From assembly GCA_032821775.1 (NCBI GenBank), contig JAVLRN010000002.1, forward strand, positions 4,834,328 through 4,898,327: a stretch of DNA of 64,000 nucleotides. The letters are read 5' to 3'. The position numbers and the translations under genes are program-made. Under the pieces are notes generated by a model. It was not told where the DNA came from and made no database searches. It was given only the letters and a program-made list of their open reading frames with translations. Source of the stretch: Sanguinoderma infundibulare (Eukaryota > Basidiomycota > Agaricomycetes > Polyporales > Polyporaceae). Positions 45,269-55,100 of the stretch are shown here, piece after piece. How positions within the stretch are numbered: position 1 is the stretch's first letter; each line of letters starts with the position of its first letter.

Positions 45269-48200
45269 ATGCCACCTCGTGGTAAATCGAAAAAGAATGA
45301 GGGGACCGAGGTAAGTTGATCAGCTGCGTCAATCGTGGCTGGTACTAATTATATTGCGGAATGACAGGACAAGGGCAAGGTACGGTATGGACGGCTGTGT
45401 GATCGGTGAGGAGGACTAACGTTTGTACAGGTGTCTGGGGTGCGGATGCCGAAGGTGAAGGAGGAGGAGATGGCTCCGCACCCGCAGGAGCAGGCGATCC
45501 GGGCGCAGCAGCGCGAAGAGGAGAAGGCGTTCCTGGGGAAGTGTCGGCTAGACGTGCTGACGGAGCCGGCGGGGGTGTCGTACCGCTGGGGCCAGTGGAA
45601 CCAGCGGGGGGTCGTGCCGGCATCGGTCGCGCGGCTGGTGCGGTCGTTCGACACAGAAGGTAAGCACCCGAACACGGTGCCACTGCTGATGCAGGTGCAG
45701 GTGGAGGACCTGGTGGAGGGGACGTATGCGAGGAAGACGGACGAGGCTGTTCCGTGGGAGGAGCTCCCCGAGCTGCGATTCAAGTCACGGGCAGATCTTC
45801 CGCCGCTGGTGGTTGATTTTTTCAGCGGGCAGCACTGGGTGAAGGCGATGGCGGCGTGGAAGGCGCGGCTGGAGAAGGAGCGGGAGAAGAAGGCGGAGGG
45901 GCTGGTGCGGGTGACAAACAAGCTGGGGGATGGGGGGTCGAAGAAGCAGATGGAGGAGCTGGAGACGGTTCGGCTTGCGTTGGACATTGTGGATGGGAAG
46001 ATTGGGAGTGCGGGGCAATGGTGCGTGCACCTGTTCATTGCAGGTATGTGGATGTCCTTTTTTTTTGTAGAATGTGGTGAAGTGATGATGTGAATGATTC
46101 AGAGGAGTGCGGGGAGGCGCTGTGCCGGCACTTGTCGCAGAACGAGTACCTGCCGAGCCTCCGCGCGACGCTGGAGGAGCGGTTGTTTGGGTACCTTGCT
46201 GCGATGGAGGCGAATGTTGTGGAGTGGAAGAAGACGCATGCAGGGGGCGGGGAGATGACGCTGTATGTGGCGAAGTGGAGCAATGCGATTCTGCGTCCTG
46301 TGATGACGCAGGCGCAGCAGAGTGCGTTCCCGCCGTCTTACCTGCTGATGACGCCTGCGCTGTGGGAGATTGTGACGGACTTGGCGACGTTTTCTGCATA
46401 CTGGAACGGGCAGATCTTGACTGTGAAGTTGTTCGACTCTGTGCTGAAGCCGCCGACGCGAGTGCACAACCAGTCGTGTGCGATCGGGGAGGTGAGTTTG
46501 TATATTGATGAATTGAGCTAGTGCGTGGTTGTGTGCTGAAGTTGTGTGTACAGTTCTGGGCACAGCTTGTGCAGGATGGGATGCGGCGGATGCGGCTGAT
46601 CACGAGTCCGACGGAGTTCACGGATGTGGACGATGTGAAGGACGAGGAGGGGCAGCTGCTGCAGGATGTTGTGAAGATCTGGGCGGACGATGCGAAGGAC
46701 ATGGTCACAGTCCCAGCAGAGCTTGTGGCGAAGCACCACCGGGGCAAGACGTGGGAGCAGTTGCTTGAGCGGGACCGGCGGGAGCTGCAGGGGAAGCATG
46801 AGAAGGAGATTATGGGGCGGTACCAGAAGCTGGAGGGGGAGGTGTTTGGAGCTGGGGTGCGGGACATTGTGTGGACGCAGGACGTGCTGAAGAAGATTGA
46901 CAAGCAGTACGTGCTTCTGCTGCGGCCGCGTGGGGCGATCAACTATCTGGGGCACCGGGAGAATACGATCCTGGTGGGTGCGCTGAAGAAGTACAAGAAG
47001 GCTGTGGACCGGATCTTGATTGCGGACTGGGAGGAGCGGCTTGGTGTGTACCTGCAGATGGAGGACGAGGAGGGGAACGTGACTGGGATGTGGGAGCCTG
47101 AGGCTGGATCGGGCGAGGAGAAGGATGTGAAGGTGTTGGCTGGAGCTGCGCGGCGGTTGCGGTGGATGCACGAGATGGTTCGTGCGGAGAAGGCGTACGA
47201 CCTGCTGTGGCCGACCGCGTTGTTCCTGCAGAATCTGCGGCGGATCCTGGAGCAGTACGGGCCGACGATCCAGTGGGTGAGTGTACTTCATGATTTATTT
47301 GTCCTGACGTCTCTGTGCGGACACACCACTCGTGTGTCCACACAGACACACGACCCTTGTGTCCGCGTGGAGACAACACCCTTGTGTCTGCGTGGAGACA
47401 CGACCCATGTGTCTGCGCGGAGACACAACCCCTGTGTCTGCGCGGACACACGACCCATGTGTCCGCGCAGACACATCACCCTTGTGTCTGCGCGGACACA
47501 CCACACCTGTGTCGACGCAGACTACAGTCTTGTCCAATGACTTCATACATCATCGCACTTCACATTCTGTTCCGCTCGCATGTATTCAATACTCACCCCA
47601 CCCACAGATCGTCCGCACCCTTGACCCCCTCGTCGACTCAAACATCCACCGCCCGGATGAAATAGCCTTCTGGGATTACGGCTCATATGCCGTCCACTTC
47701 CTCACACGCGACACCATGTTCCACGCAAATACCAAGGTCCACACAGAGGTACGCTTCGCACTACACTATCTTCCGCACAACTCTCGCTCACATCACATCC
47801 AGTTCTTCTGCTGGCTCTTCAACAACATCCCCGCCATCGCAGAGGTCGCAATCCTCCTCGCTGAGTTTACCACCCCCGCCATAGATCACTTCTACTCCAT
47901 CGGCTACTCCGCCTGGCTCTCCTCCATCAGCAAGGTCAACCCCAGAGGCGAAGCGAACAAGACCAAGATGCCGCCCCCAGACATCATCGACGAAAACGAC
48001 CTCGAGCTCTCCTTCACCCCCGCAGACCTCAAGACCATCTCCACCATGACCGAATACATCCGCAACATCATGGGGGCACAGAAGCCGGCCCCAAAGGCTG
48101 CGTCATCCGCCTCTGCCCACGATGACGCCCTCTCCCAGTTCAACAACATCTGTAAAATCTTCCCCGGCCTCCCCATCGGTGGCGTCCAGAAAAACCCCGC

Positions 48201-49204
48201 CCTCCTCTTTATGTTCCGCCACGCAGCTAGCTGGAGGGATGTCAAGCCAAGGAGCGCTCCAGACACCTCCCTCACCTACGCCTTGCTCTGCCACTATGCA
48301 TACCAGCACACCCTCGCAACCACCGCCCGCATCCTCGACTACACCGCCAGCCGTGACCTCCGCCAGTCCCTCATCGACTTCGCCTCAAACTACTGCAACT
48401 CAACCATCGCAGTTGAGGTCACCGTCGACCGCCCAGGCAAGACACATGCCGCCACTGTCTTCAAATGGGCCAACTGGGACAACGACATCCTCGACAAACT
48501 CATCCGGGTCAGCGAAAAAAGGAACGCTGGCCGCCCACGCATCGCCCTCGACAACGCAGTCCTCGAGCTCGAAAGCGTCTCCCGCCGCCAGGACTGCACT
48601 CGCCAAATGCATCGCGTCATCACTGCAGTCCTCGGCGCACCCTGTGCGTGCAACAGCATAGAACAAAACCTCCCCCGCAGCCTCCCCGCTCCCATTGCAA
48701 TCAAGCTCAAGGAACTCCTCCAGGCACGTCCCCCTCCCTTTCTGTCACTCACTCTTCACTCACCTCTCTCCCCCACAGACAATGCACAACAATGGCCAGA
48801 TGATAGAGGCCCAGCACACAGCTCCCCCTGGTGCCGCCATCGTCCTCCCCACCCCAGAAAACCAGCGTCCCATCCACATCCCCAAGGTCCCCCGCGCTGA
48901 CTCCCAACATGCATACCCCTCCCTCAAAGAATTTCACAACGCAGACCCCAAGAAATATGCCAAATTCCGCGCAATCTGCAAGGCGAATGGCGGCGACCCC
49001 AACGACTGCTCCATTCGCCCCCAGGACTACGACTGGAAGAAATTCCTCGCCGTGCCCCGCCCCAAGTCCCGCAAGTCAAAGGATGCTGCCCCATATACCC
49101 CATCCGGCAAGCGGCCGGCTCGCCCGGTCAATGACTCTGACTCCAAAGACGAGGACAACGACGACAGCGATGACAACGATGACAACGATGAAGGGGGGTG
49201 TTGA
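45269..49204 (+). CDS. Subtelomeric gene of unknown function
   Basis: Not recognised. Eight exons join in frame: 45269-45310, 45368-45379 (12 nt), 45431-46043, 46103-46491, 46554-47276, 47608-47748, 47803-48723 and 48779-49204, giving 1,088 aa. The last intron is GC-AG. The N-terminus is Lys-rich, the middle is helical with many charged residues, and the C-terminus ends in a run of Asp/Ser/Asn (DSDSKDEDNDDSDDNDDNDE). No catalytic motif, signal peptide or membrane segment is evident. The 331-bp intron 47277-47607 carries the same 25-bp minisatellite as the upstream flank but inverted. Exons before it are G-rich on the coding strand and exons after it are C-rich. The gene points toward the telomere, lies between Penelope-like fragments, and its upstream region is repeated after it, so it may belong to a subtelomeric repeat family. 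Two separate genes meeting in the long intron is a less likely reading. Confidence 0.75.
47310..47525 (-). repeat. 25-bp minisatellite inside an intron, inverted
   Basis: About eight units of 25 bp with core GTGTCYGCGCGGACAC, the reverse complement of the arrays at 44420-44600 and 49255-49520. It occupies most of intron 47277-47607 of the subtelomeric gene. The core is itself palindromic. Confidence 0.85.
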
Positions 49205-50185
49205 GTAGGCGGGGTCAGGGTCAGGGTAACAAAAAGCTAGAACTTCGGAGTTGAAAGTGCGCGGACACAGGGGTGCTGTGTCCGCGCGAATGAAGGGGGT
49301 GCTAGAGTAGGCGGGGTCAGGGTTAGGGTAGGTCAATGTTAGGACCCCCTTGGTGAAAGTGCGCGGACACAGGGGGGCTGTGTCCGTGCGGACACAAGGG
49401 CTGTGTCTCCACGCGGACACATGACACGTGTCTCCACGCGGACACAGGGGTGGTGTCTCCGCGCGGACACAGGAGTGGTGTCTCCGCGCAGACACAGGAG
49501 TCGTGTCTCAGCGCGGACGGGCCGCTGCCCCCGCGCGGCCCGTTGTCTCCGGCACATATATGCCGATCAAATATTTTAGATGTTCCGAGTGCAGGCGATG
49601 AAGCTGTGTCCGCGCAAGTGAAAGCGGGCAGTGTGTTAATCAAAGTGTCTGTAAACTGCATATATATTATGGAAACATATTCTGCAACAAAAGGAAGCGG
49701 GTTACATAGCAGGGAACGCCAGGAAACGCAGACGGAGTTGAAGATGAAACAAAGTTAACGTTGAAAACGATCAAGAAGAGAAGTGATGTGGCAGTGCGCA
49801 GGAATAAGGTACCGAGAAAGAATACAGTGCGACTCGGGAAAAGAAGCAGTCAGATGGGGAAAGAAGAGAGGTTGTCACCGGTGCCTGGCGGGAGATGGTC
49901 GGAGGGAAAATGTCGATGGGTGGGGCGGCGATCGGCTGGATTTGGGGCGGAGAGACCGGGAATGGAGGAGCCATGAGGCAGGGCAGAGGGCACGGATCGA
50001 TGGGGGTGATAGATGATGGAGGATGAGGGGGCGTGCTCCTTCTCCCTCATTGCTCACCAGCGACGCGAGCAAACCAGTGGACCGTTCAACAGATCAGCAA
50101 CAACAAACCGATTCGACTGTAAGTGACGATCGTGGTGCGAGAGGCGCGATTCTTACGGGATTGGCAGACGAGCATGCCGTCCAAA
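49205..50185 (+). repeat. 5' flank of the subtelomeric gene, second copy, with truncated gene start
   Basis: Repeats the block at 44340-45268: telomere-like CAGGGTCAGGG and CAGGGTTAGGG, the 25-bp minisatellite (about 49255-49520), the flank, and the UTR intron 50119-50167. The start codon of a second gene copy is at 50174-50176; after three codons and one base the sequence changes to GGTTAGGGTTAGG. The downstream gene was therefore lost and the break capped with telomere repeats. Confidence 0.8.
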
Positions 50186-50198
50186 GGTTAGGGTTAGG
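50186..50198 (+). repeat. Interstitial telomere repeats at a healed break
   Basis: GGTTAGGGTTAGG joins the truncated second gene copy to the solo PLE terminal repeat. Orientation matches the terminal array. Confidence 0.8.
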
Positions 50199-50233
50199 AT
50201 GGAGTGAACACGCAACGACTAGCTACGAAAGGG

Positions 50234-50306
50234 GGTTGCCAACAGGGGAGGTGGACTTGCCGACCTCCTGCTCGCCTGTTTCGCTTATAAGCTCGTCAGG
50301 GCAACC
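50234..50306 (-). ncRNA. Hammerhead ribozyme, type I (diverged copy)
   Basis: Same core (CUGACGA, stem II GC-UUAUAA-GC, GAAA) and same stem I as the other copies, but stem III is a different sequence, CAGG paired with CCUG and GAG with CUC further up, followed by UU and the cleavage site. Keeping base pairing while changing sequence supports a selected RNA structure. Confidence 0.88.
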
Positions 50307-50592
50307 TTAGTATCCTGTTGTTTGGTCCGTTCACACGGAGTTCCGATTGGCTGAATTAAACCGATCGTACGATGGTCCGTGCGTAATTGCAAATAACTAT
50401 GCCGAAGCGATGGCGTGATCATGCCGGCCGAGAAGCCGGCGGTCTAGAATAGCCTGGCGCGGGCCGAGGACTAATCAAGCTTACGTTCTGATGGCCGACC
50501 TTCCGGTCATCACGTGTTCACTTCATCCTTATCTTATCACGTCCGGACCGTGATCCGGGAAAGATGAGATTAGATAAAGAACACGTGACCTA

Positions 50593-50647
50593 GCACGTGA
50601 CCAATCGCAATCTAAGCGCCGCTTGCGGCGCTTAGATGGTCACGTGC
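50593..50647. repeat. Nested hairpin in solo terminal repeat
   Basis: Outer arms 50593-50602 and 50638-50647 enclose inner arms 50612-50622 and 50625-50635 (CTAAGCGCCGC / GCGGCGCTTAG). The same architecture occurs in the full units with paired substitutions. Confidence 0.8.
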
Positions 50648-50774
50648 CCTTAGACGAACTTAAGGCGCTTAATCTTACATAATAAGCGCGGTGGTTAAGC
50701 GCGCGCTTACTCAACGGGTACTTCCGGTAGGGTTAGGGAGGAGATGAACACCACGAACGACTATGCTACGAAAC

Positions 50775-50844
50775 GGTTGCCAACGGGGGACTTGGTAGTA
50801 CCACGTCCCAGCCCCGTTTCGCTTATAAGCTCGTCAGGGCAACC
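50775..50844 (-). ncRNA. Hammerhead ribozyme, type I (unit 1)
   Basis: Minus strand: GGUUGCC (50844-50838), CUGACGA (50837-50831), stem II GCUUAUAAGC, GAAA, stem III CGGGG...CCCCG, then UU and cleavage between 50782 and 50781, followed by GGCAACC. Stem I is 7 bp and perfect. All conserved core bases are present; N7 is C. Confidence 0.9.
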
Positions 50845-51154
50845 TTAGTATTCCCGTGTTTGCACGGGTCGCACGAACTCTCATTGGATACGGACAAATC
50901 GTACCATGGTCCGTGCGTTATTGCAAATCGAATGCGCAACGATTGCGTGATGCCGACGGGAAAGTCGACATGCCGGAGCACGCCATAAGACGTCAACGGC
51001 TCTCAAAATAGCATCGGACGGGCCGACAACTAATAATGCTTACGTTTGATGGCCGGACAGCCGAGCAGCACGTGTTCGTGATGTTGATCTCTCCCATCAC
51101 ATCCGGACCGTAGTCCGGGAAAGATAAGATAAGATGCATCACGTGTGTGCCTTA

Positions 51155-51208
51155 TCATGTGATCCTTCGCAATGTAAGCGCCGCTTGCGGCGCTTACGGA
51201 TCACATGA
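51155..51208. repeat. Nested hairpin in unit 1 terminal repeat
   Basis: Outer arms 51155-51165 and 51198-51208 (TCATGTGATCC / GGATCACATGA) enclose inner arms 51174-51184 and 51187-51197 (GTAAGCGCCGC / GCGGCGCTTAC). Also present at +5,071 and +10,142. Confidence 0.88.
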
Positions 51209-51290
51209 CCACCGAGACAGACTAAAGGCGCTTAACCTTACATAATGAGCACGTGCGATTAAGCGCGCGCTTATCTCAACGGGTACTTCC

Positions 51291-51424
51291 GTTAGGGTTT
51301 GGTTAGAGTCTGGGTTCGGGTTAGGGTCCGGTTAGGGTTAGCTAATGAATAAACATAAGCGTTGCGCATATATTCAGCGATTAAGCCGAGTAACAAGACT
51401 CACGGTTAGGGTTTGGGTTAGACC
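51291..51424 (+). repeat. Telomere-like tracts inside the PLE unit
   Basis: Two patches of degenerate repeat (GTTAGGGTTTGGTTAGAG..., then GGTTAGGGTTTGGGTTAG) in the same orientation as the telomere, separated by about 60 bp. They divide the hammerhead-bearing terminal repeat from the rest of the element. Repeated in units 2 and 3. Confidence 0.8.
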
Positions 51425-52161
51425 GCGCCGGCCCCAGTGAGCGGGGCCGTGAGTAATGTTGATGTGCAATAAAGTGCTTGCTACCGAGGAGTTGCAAGAG
51501 GTTAGTATGGTATAGGCGTTGAAGACAGTTCACGGGGGATCAGGTCGTCACGACCGGCATATAAGTGACTTCCCACTTGCCACTAGGCCGGTACAGTGTG
51601 TGACAACACATTTCTGATACGACGAGAAGACCGTATTTCCTCGAGCCAATGCCCAAGTGGACAGCAACGGTTGCCGTCCGGGTCCGCTCCCCCAAGCAGT
51701 GAGCTTACGAAGTATAAAGTCCAGTGCGCGTAGCCGAAGCAGTCGCGTCCGTGATCACGGATCAGTTACTTGTTATCGCCCACGTCACGCATGTGCTCAA
51801 ACACGGATTATATCATCGCGCGTGACATGTTTACCGCTCGCTCTCGATTAAATCATCAAGTCGTATACGGTGACGTTGAACAGTACGATCGAGGCACGAA
51901 CTGGCCATTCCTTCTACTTCCGAAGACCCAATCGTCCGCCAGGCACGGCCGAAACGGGGTCCAATCCATAAAAGTAACAGTTCGTTCCGCCCGGTGCCAA
52001 ACCGGGGGTCGTTGGGTACAGTTTTCCCATTCGCTGGGGACAATGGTATAGCCCATACGGGACCATCCGGGGCGAACCCCGGCCACCAGTGCCATTCCCG
52101 GCGCCCGCTTGAAGTGTTACGATCTGCGGGTCCGGACTGTTCATTCGCTTGTGTCTTCGCC

Positions 52162-55100
52162 TTAACCAAATAGGCCTCTTCCGAGACCAGGCGAACGCCT
52201 TCCAGAAGGGTCGTAATTGACGTAGACCACATCTTCAGTGTCATCCGGTGCGGTAGGTAGTATATTAACCGCTGGCTGAAGTGCAGAGCTGGAAGGGGTA
52301 GGTGCGGGTGTTGGAGCCGGTAAAACCGGGTCGGGATCTCGTTCCGACAACACCCGTTCGTCTAACTTCTGGAACACCATCTTTTTCCAAAGACTTGTAA
52401 GGTCGAACATGTTTTTCGTGCGCTTTCGCGACACTAAAACTCGACTGTCTAACATACTGATTTTACGGACGTCGGGAATCCAAAGACTCCCGGACGGTGG
52501 AGTGAGCACCTCCGTTAAGAAGCGCCCCTCCGTGTCCGCCAGCGACTTTCCAAGAGTCGCCGGCGACGGCCGTGGCCAATCCGCCAGGGAGATTCCGGGG
52601 CGGGGAAGACCGAGATCTGCATTAACATGCCAATCTCTCCAGTAATTAAGAATGGTTGCTCCAAACTCAGTAGCATTGAACCAATTCCAGGCTGTATTGT
52701 ACTCGGACTTAAGGACCAAGACGCTTTCGGTTTCGCGGTCGTTATTCTCACGTAAACGATTATCCCAGCGCTCGGTAAGGTGTTTCCTTGTCCAGTTTTC
52801 CAATAAGTCTTGCGGGTAGCCGCGCTTTACGTACAGACATACCAAGTCGTGTACGCTCTCCAAGTAGACGGGGAATTGACTACTAAGCGTGGCGAGCCGC
52901 GACATCTCACCGGTAAAAGTACCGCGTTTAACATCGAGGGGATGATGAGATATCCAAGGAATTCGCTCAAGGTGGTTTTTCGCCTTGCGGTACGGACGCC
53001 ATTCGAGGGACGAGCCATTGCCCCCGAAAAAGAATGTTGCGTCTAAAAAGTTACACCGCAATTCGGACGATTCCCACAAGATTTGACAGCCATCGAATTT
53101 AATTTTACCGTCGAGATATTGTTGAGCTGCATCGCTACTCTTAGCGCGCACAATACCGAAACAGTCATCGATGTATCGACCGTAGAAAGCTACGCGATCG
53201 TCGGTCATTATATGACTAAGCTTTTCGAAGTGCCAACCAAATAGGTTAGCTAAATCGGGAGAGTCCGCGACGCCCATAGCAAGGCCTCGCTTTTGCTTAT
53301 ATAATTTGTTGTCATATTTGCATATCAAATCAGTGTTGCCAACCTCAAGGCAGTTACGGAAGATATCAGCGATCGTGCGGAGCTCAGCGCCTGCAGAGCC
53401 CTTTACGATGCCGTCGACTTCATACGTAGCATTGAATTCTAGCGGATCGAACGTGAAGTCCAGCCACATCTGGTACACAATATCCAGACATTGATCGAGG
53501 GGAACGTTCGGGTAGAATGCGACTACGTCGCCGGTGACAAAGTACCACCGTTCGCCGTAAGGCGCGAGAGGAAGTTTAAGCTTGCTCAATTTTAACACCA
53601 GGTCTTTGGTTCCATGAATGATGGTTGGCGCCGCTCTAATGAGGGGTTTGAGTTGCTTGGACACGAATTTTGCTGCAGGCCCGAAAACGACGGAATGACA
53701 TGGTATAATGGGCCGGAAGCCCGTCGGTTTCTTATGAATTTTCGGTATGCCGTAAAATTCCGGATAGTGGAATTTTGCTCCGGCCGCCGGGAACTTGCTA
53801 CGCAAGAACTTGTCGACTTTGAGTGAGGCCAGCTCGATTGTTTTCTCATCGATCTGAGATGCTATACGATCGATACGTGTCTGTTTATCTCTAAATATTG
53901 CGTTTGCCATTATTTCACTAATAGGTTGATAGTCCTTATCGTTACTTAATAGCTTTAGAGTTTGTGTATGTAACCAGGTACGCTCGGACACCGCGAGTCC
54001 CAAGTTCTTGTCGGTTAGAGTGACTACATAGTTTCGCTCTTCAAGAAAGGCTCTTATTTCGGCGGGGTTCGGGCTGAGCGTTTTATAGGTAGCCGTTCCC
54101 TTTTCTTCAGCCGGGATTTTGGCGATCGTGTTATTAACGAAGCGCCTCCCACGGTCGATGCCTTTTTCGAGCCATAGCGGTAAAGTCGGTGGCGGCTTGC
54201 CCGAAGGGTCGCGCACCACGTCATAATCTGGATCATACTTACGGTCAGGTCCCTCGGTAAACGCAAAGAATATGCGCCATCGCAGGCGGCGTTCGAAATC
54301 TTTGAATGCATCCAGTATCAAACTAGAATTGCGAGGGGAATAGTACATATATTTAAGTCCGACGGAGAGCGAGTATGCGATGCGATCCGGTACAACTACA
54401 CCAGGCGACGTATGAACGTACGCCGCGAACTGGGACGCCCCAATAACACCGATCGGGGTGTGCGCGAGCACGTAATCAAGAGCCTGTGTGTGTGTCATAG
54501 TTAGTATCCGGTCCGGAAGGGTAGAGGGGCGACCATATACGTACTGGCTTTCGCCTTGCCCTTGCCCTTGGCCTTGTCGGCCTTTCCGGCGTCGGCGGAC
54601 TGTTTGCCCGGCTTGCCTTTCGGTTTCTTCTCCTCCTTGTTCTTGCCCGACTTCTTGGGCTGCTGCTGAGTAGTGGAGGAGGAGGCGGTTTTCCCCGCCT
54701 TGCCGTTCGACTTGTTCGAGGCCTTCTGCTTCTTGTCGCTTGCGAGCGTGAGCTGAAGAGAGGTCTTTGATCAGCGGGGTAAGTTCGGAACGAATCCGGG
54801 CACTTGCCTTTTTGATCTTGGCCTCGAGCGCCTTCACTTTGCCTGACACGGCCTTGTCGATTGACGATTGAATGGACGGCCCGGGGCGCGTCGCATCGGC
54901 CATGACGGTGTCGGCGTCTTTCTGAATCTCCGTCTTCTTCTCGATCTTCTGGCGCATGGCTGTAGCGCGGTTCTCCGTGATGGAGATGAGGCGCTGCGCG
55001 ATCCAAGGGAGATCGGACATGAGATCCGCGTACTCCTTCTCTACGGAGGCGGAGTTTCTCCAGCCAATCGGCTTCAAGTCGGTGTAGCCCTCATAGCGAC

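Larger units (their letters stand above)
50199..50727 (-). mobile_element. Solo, diverged Penelope-like terminal repeat
   Basis: Homologous to 50739-51291 of the first full unit but clearly diverged. It carries the hammerhead (50234-50306), the conserved hairpin block (50593-50647), and ends at the shared CAACGGGTACTTCCG, where the next telomere-like sequence (TAGGGTTAGGG at 50728-50738) starts. No reverse transcriptase is attached. It represents another element lineage or an older insertion cut back to its terminal repeat. Confidence 0.8.

Noticed and set aside
45785..46942. 385-codon Ser/Thr-rich antisense frame over the subtelomeric gene
   Set aside because: Shadow frame; the plus strand has matching splice junctions in frame across eight exons, the minus strand none.
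47608..49204. Separate gene starting after the minisatellite intron
   Set aside because: The 47277 GT and 47607 AG sites join the two halves in frame, and there is no good start codon at the beginning of the second half; kept as one gene with moderate confidence.
51657..52051. Plus-strand frames in each PLE unit (also at +5,071 and +10,142)
   Set aside because: They recur only because the unit repeats; they lie in the element's 3' region on the strand opposite the RNA and show no domain.
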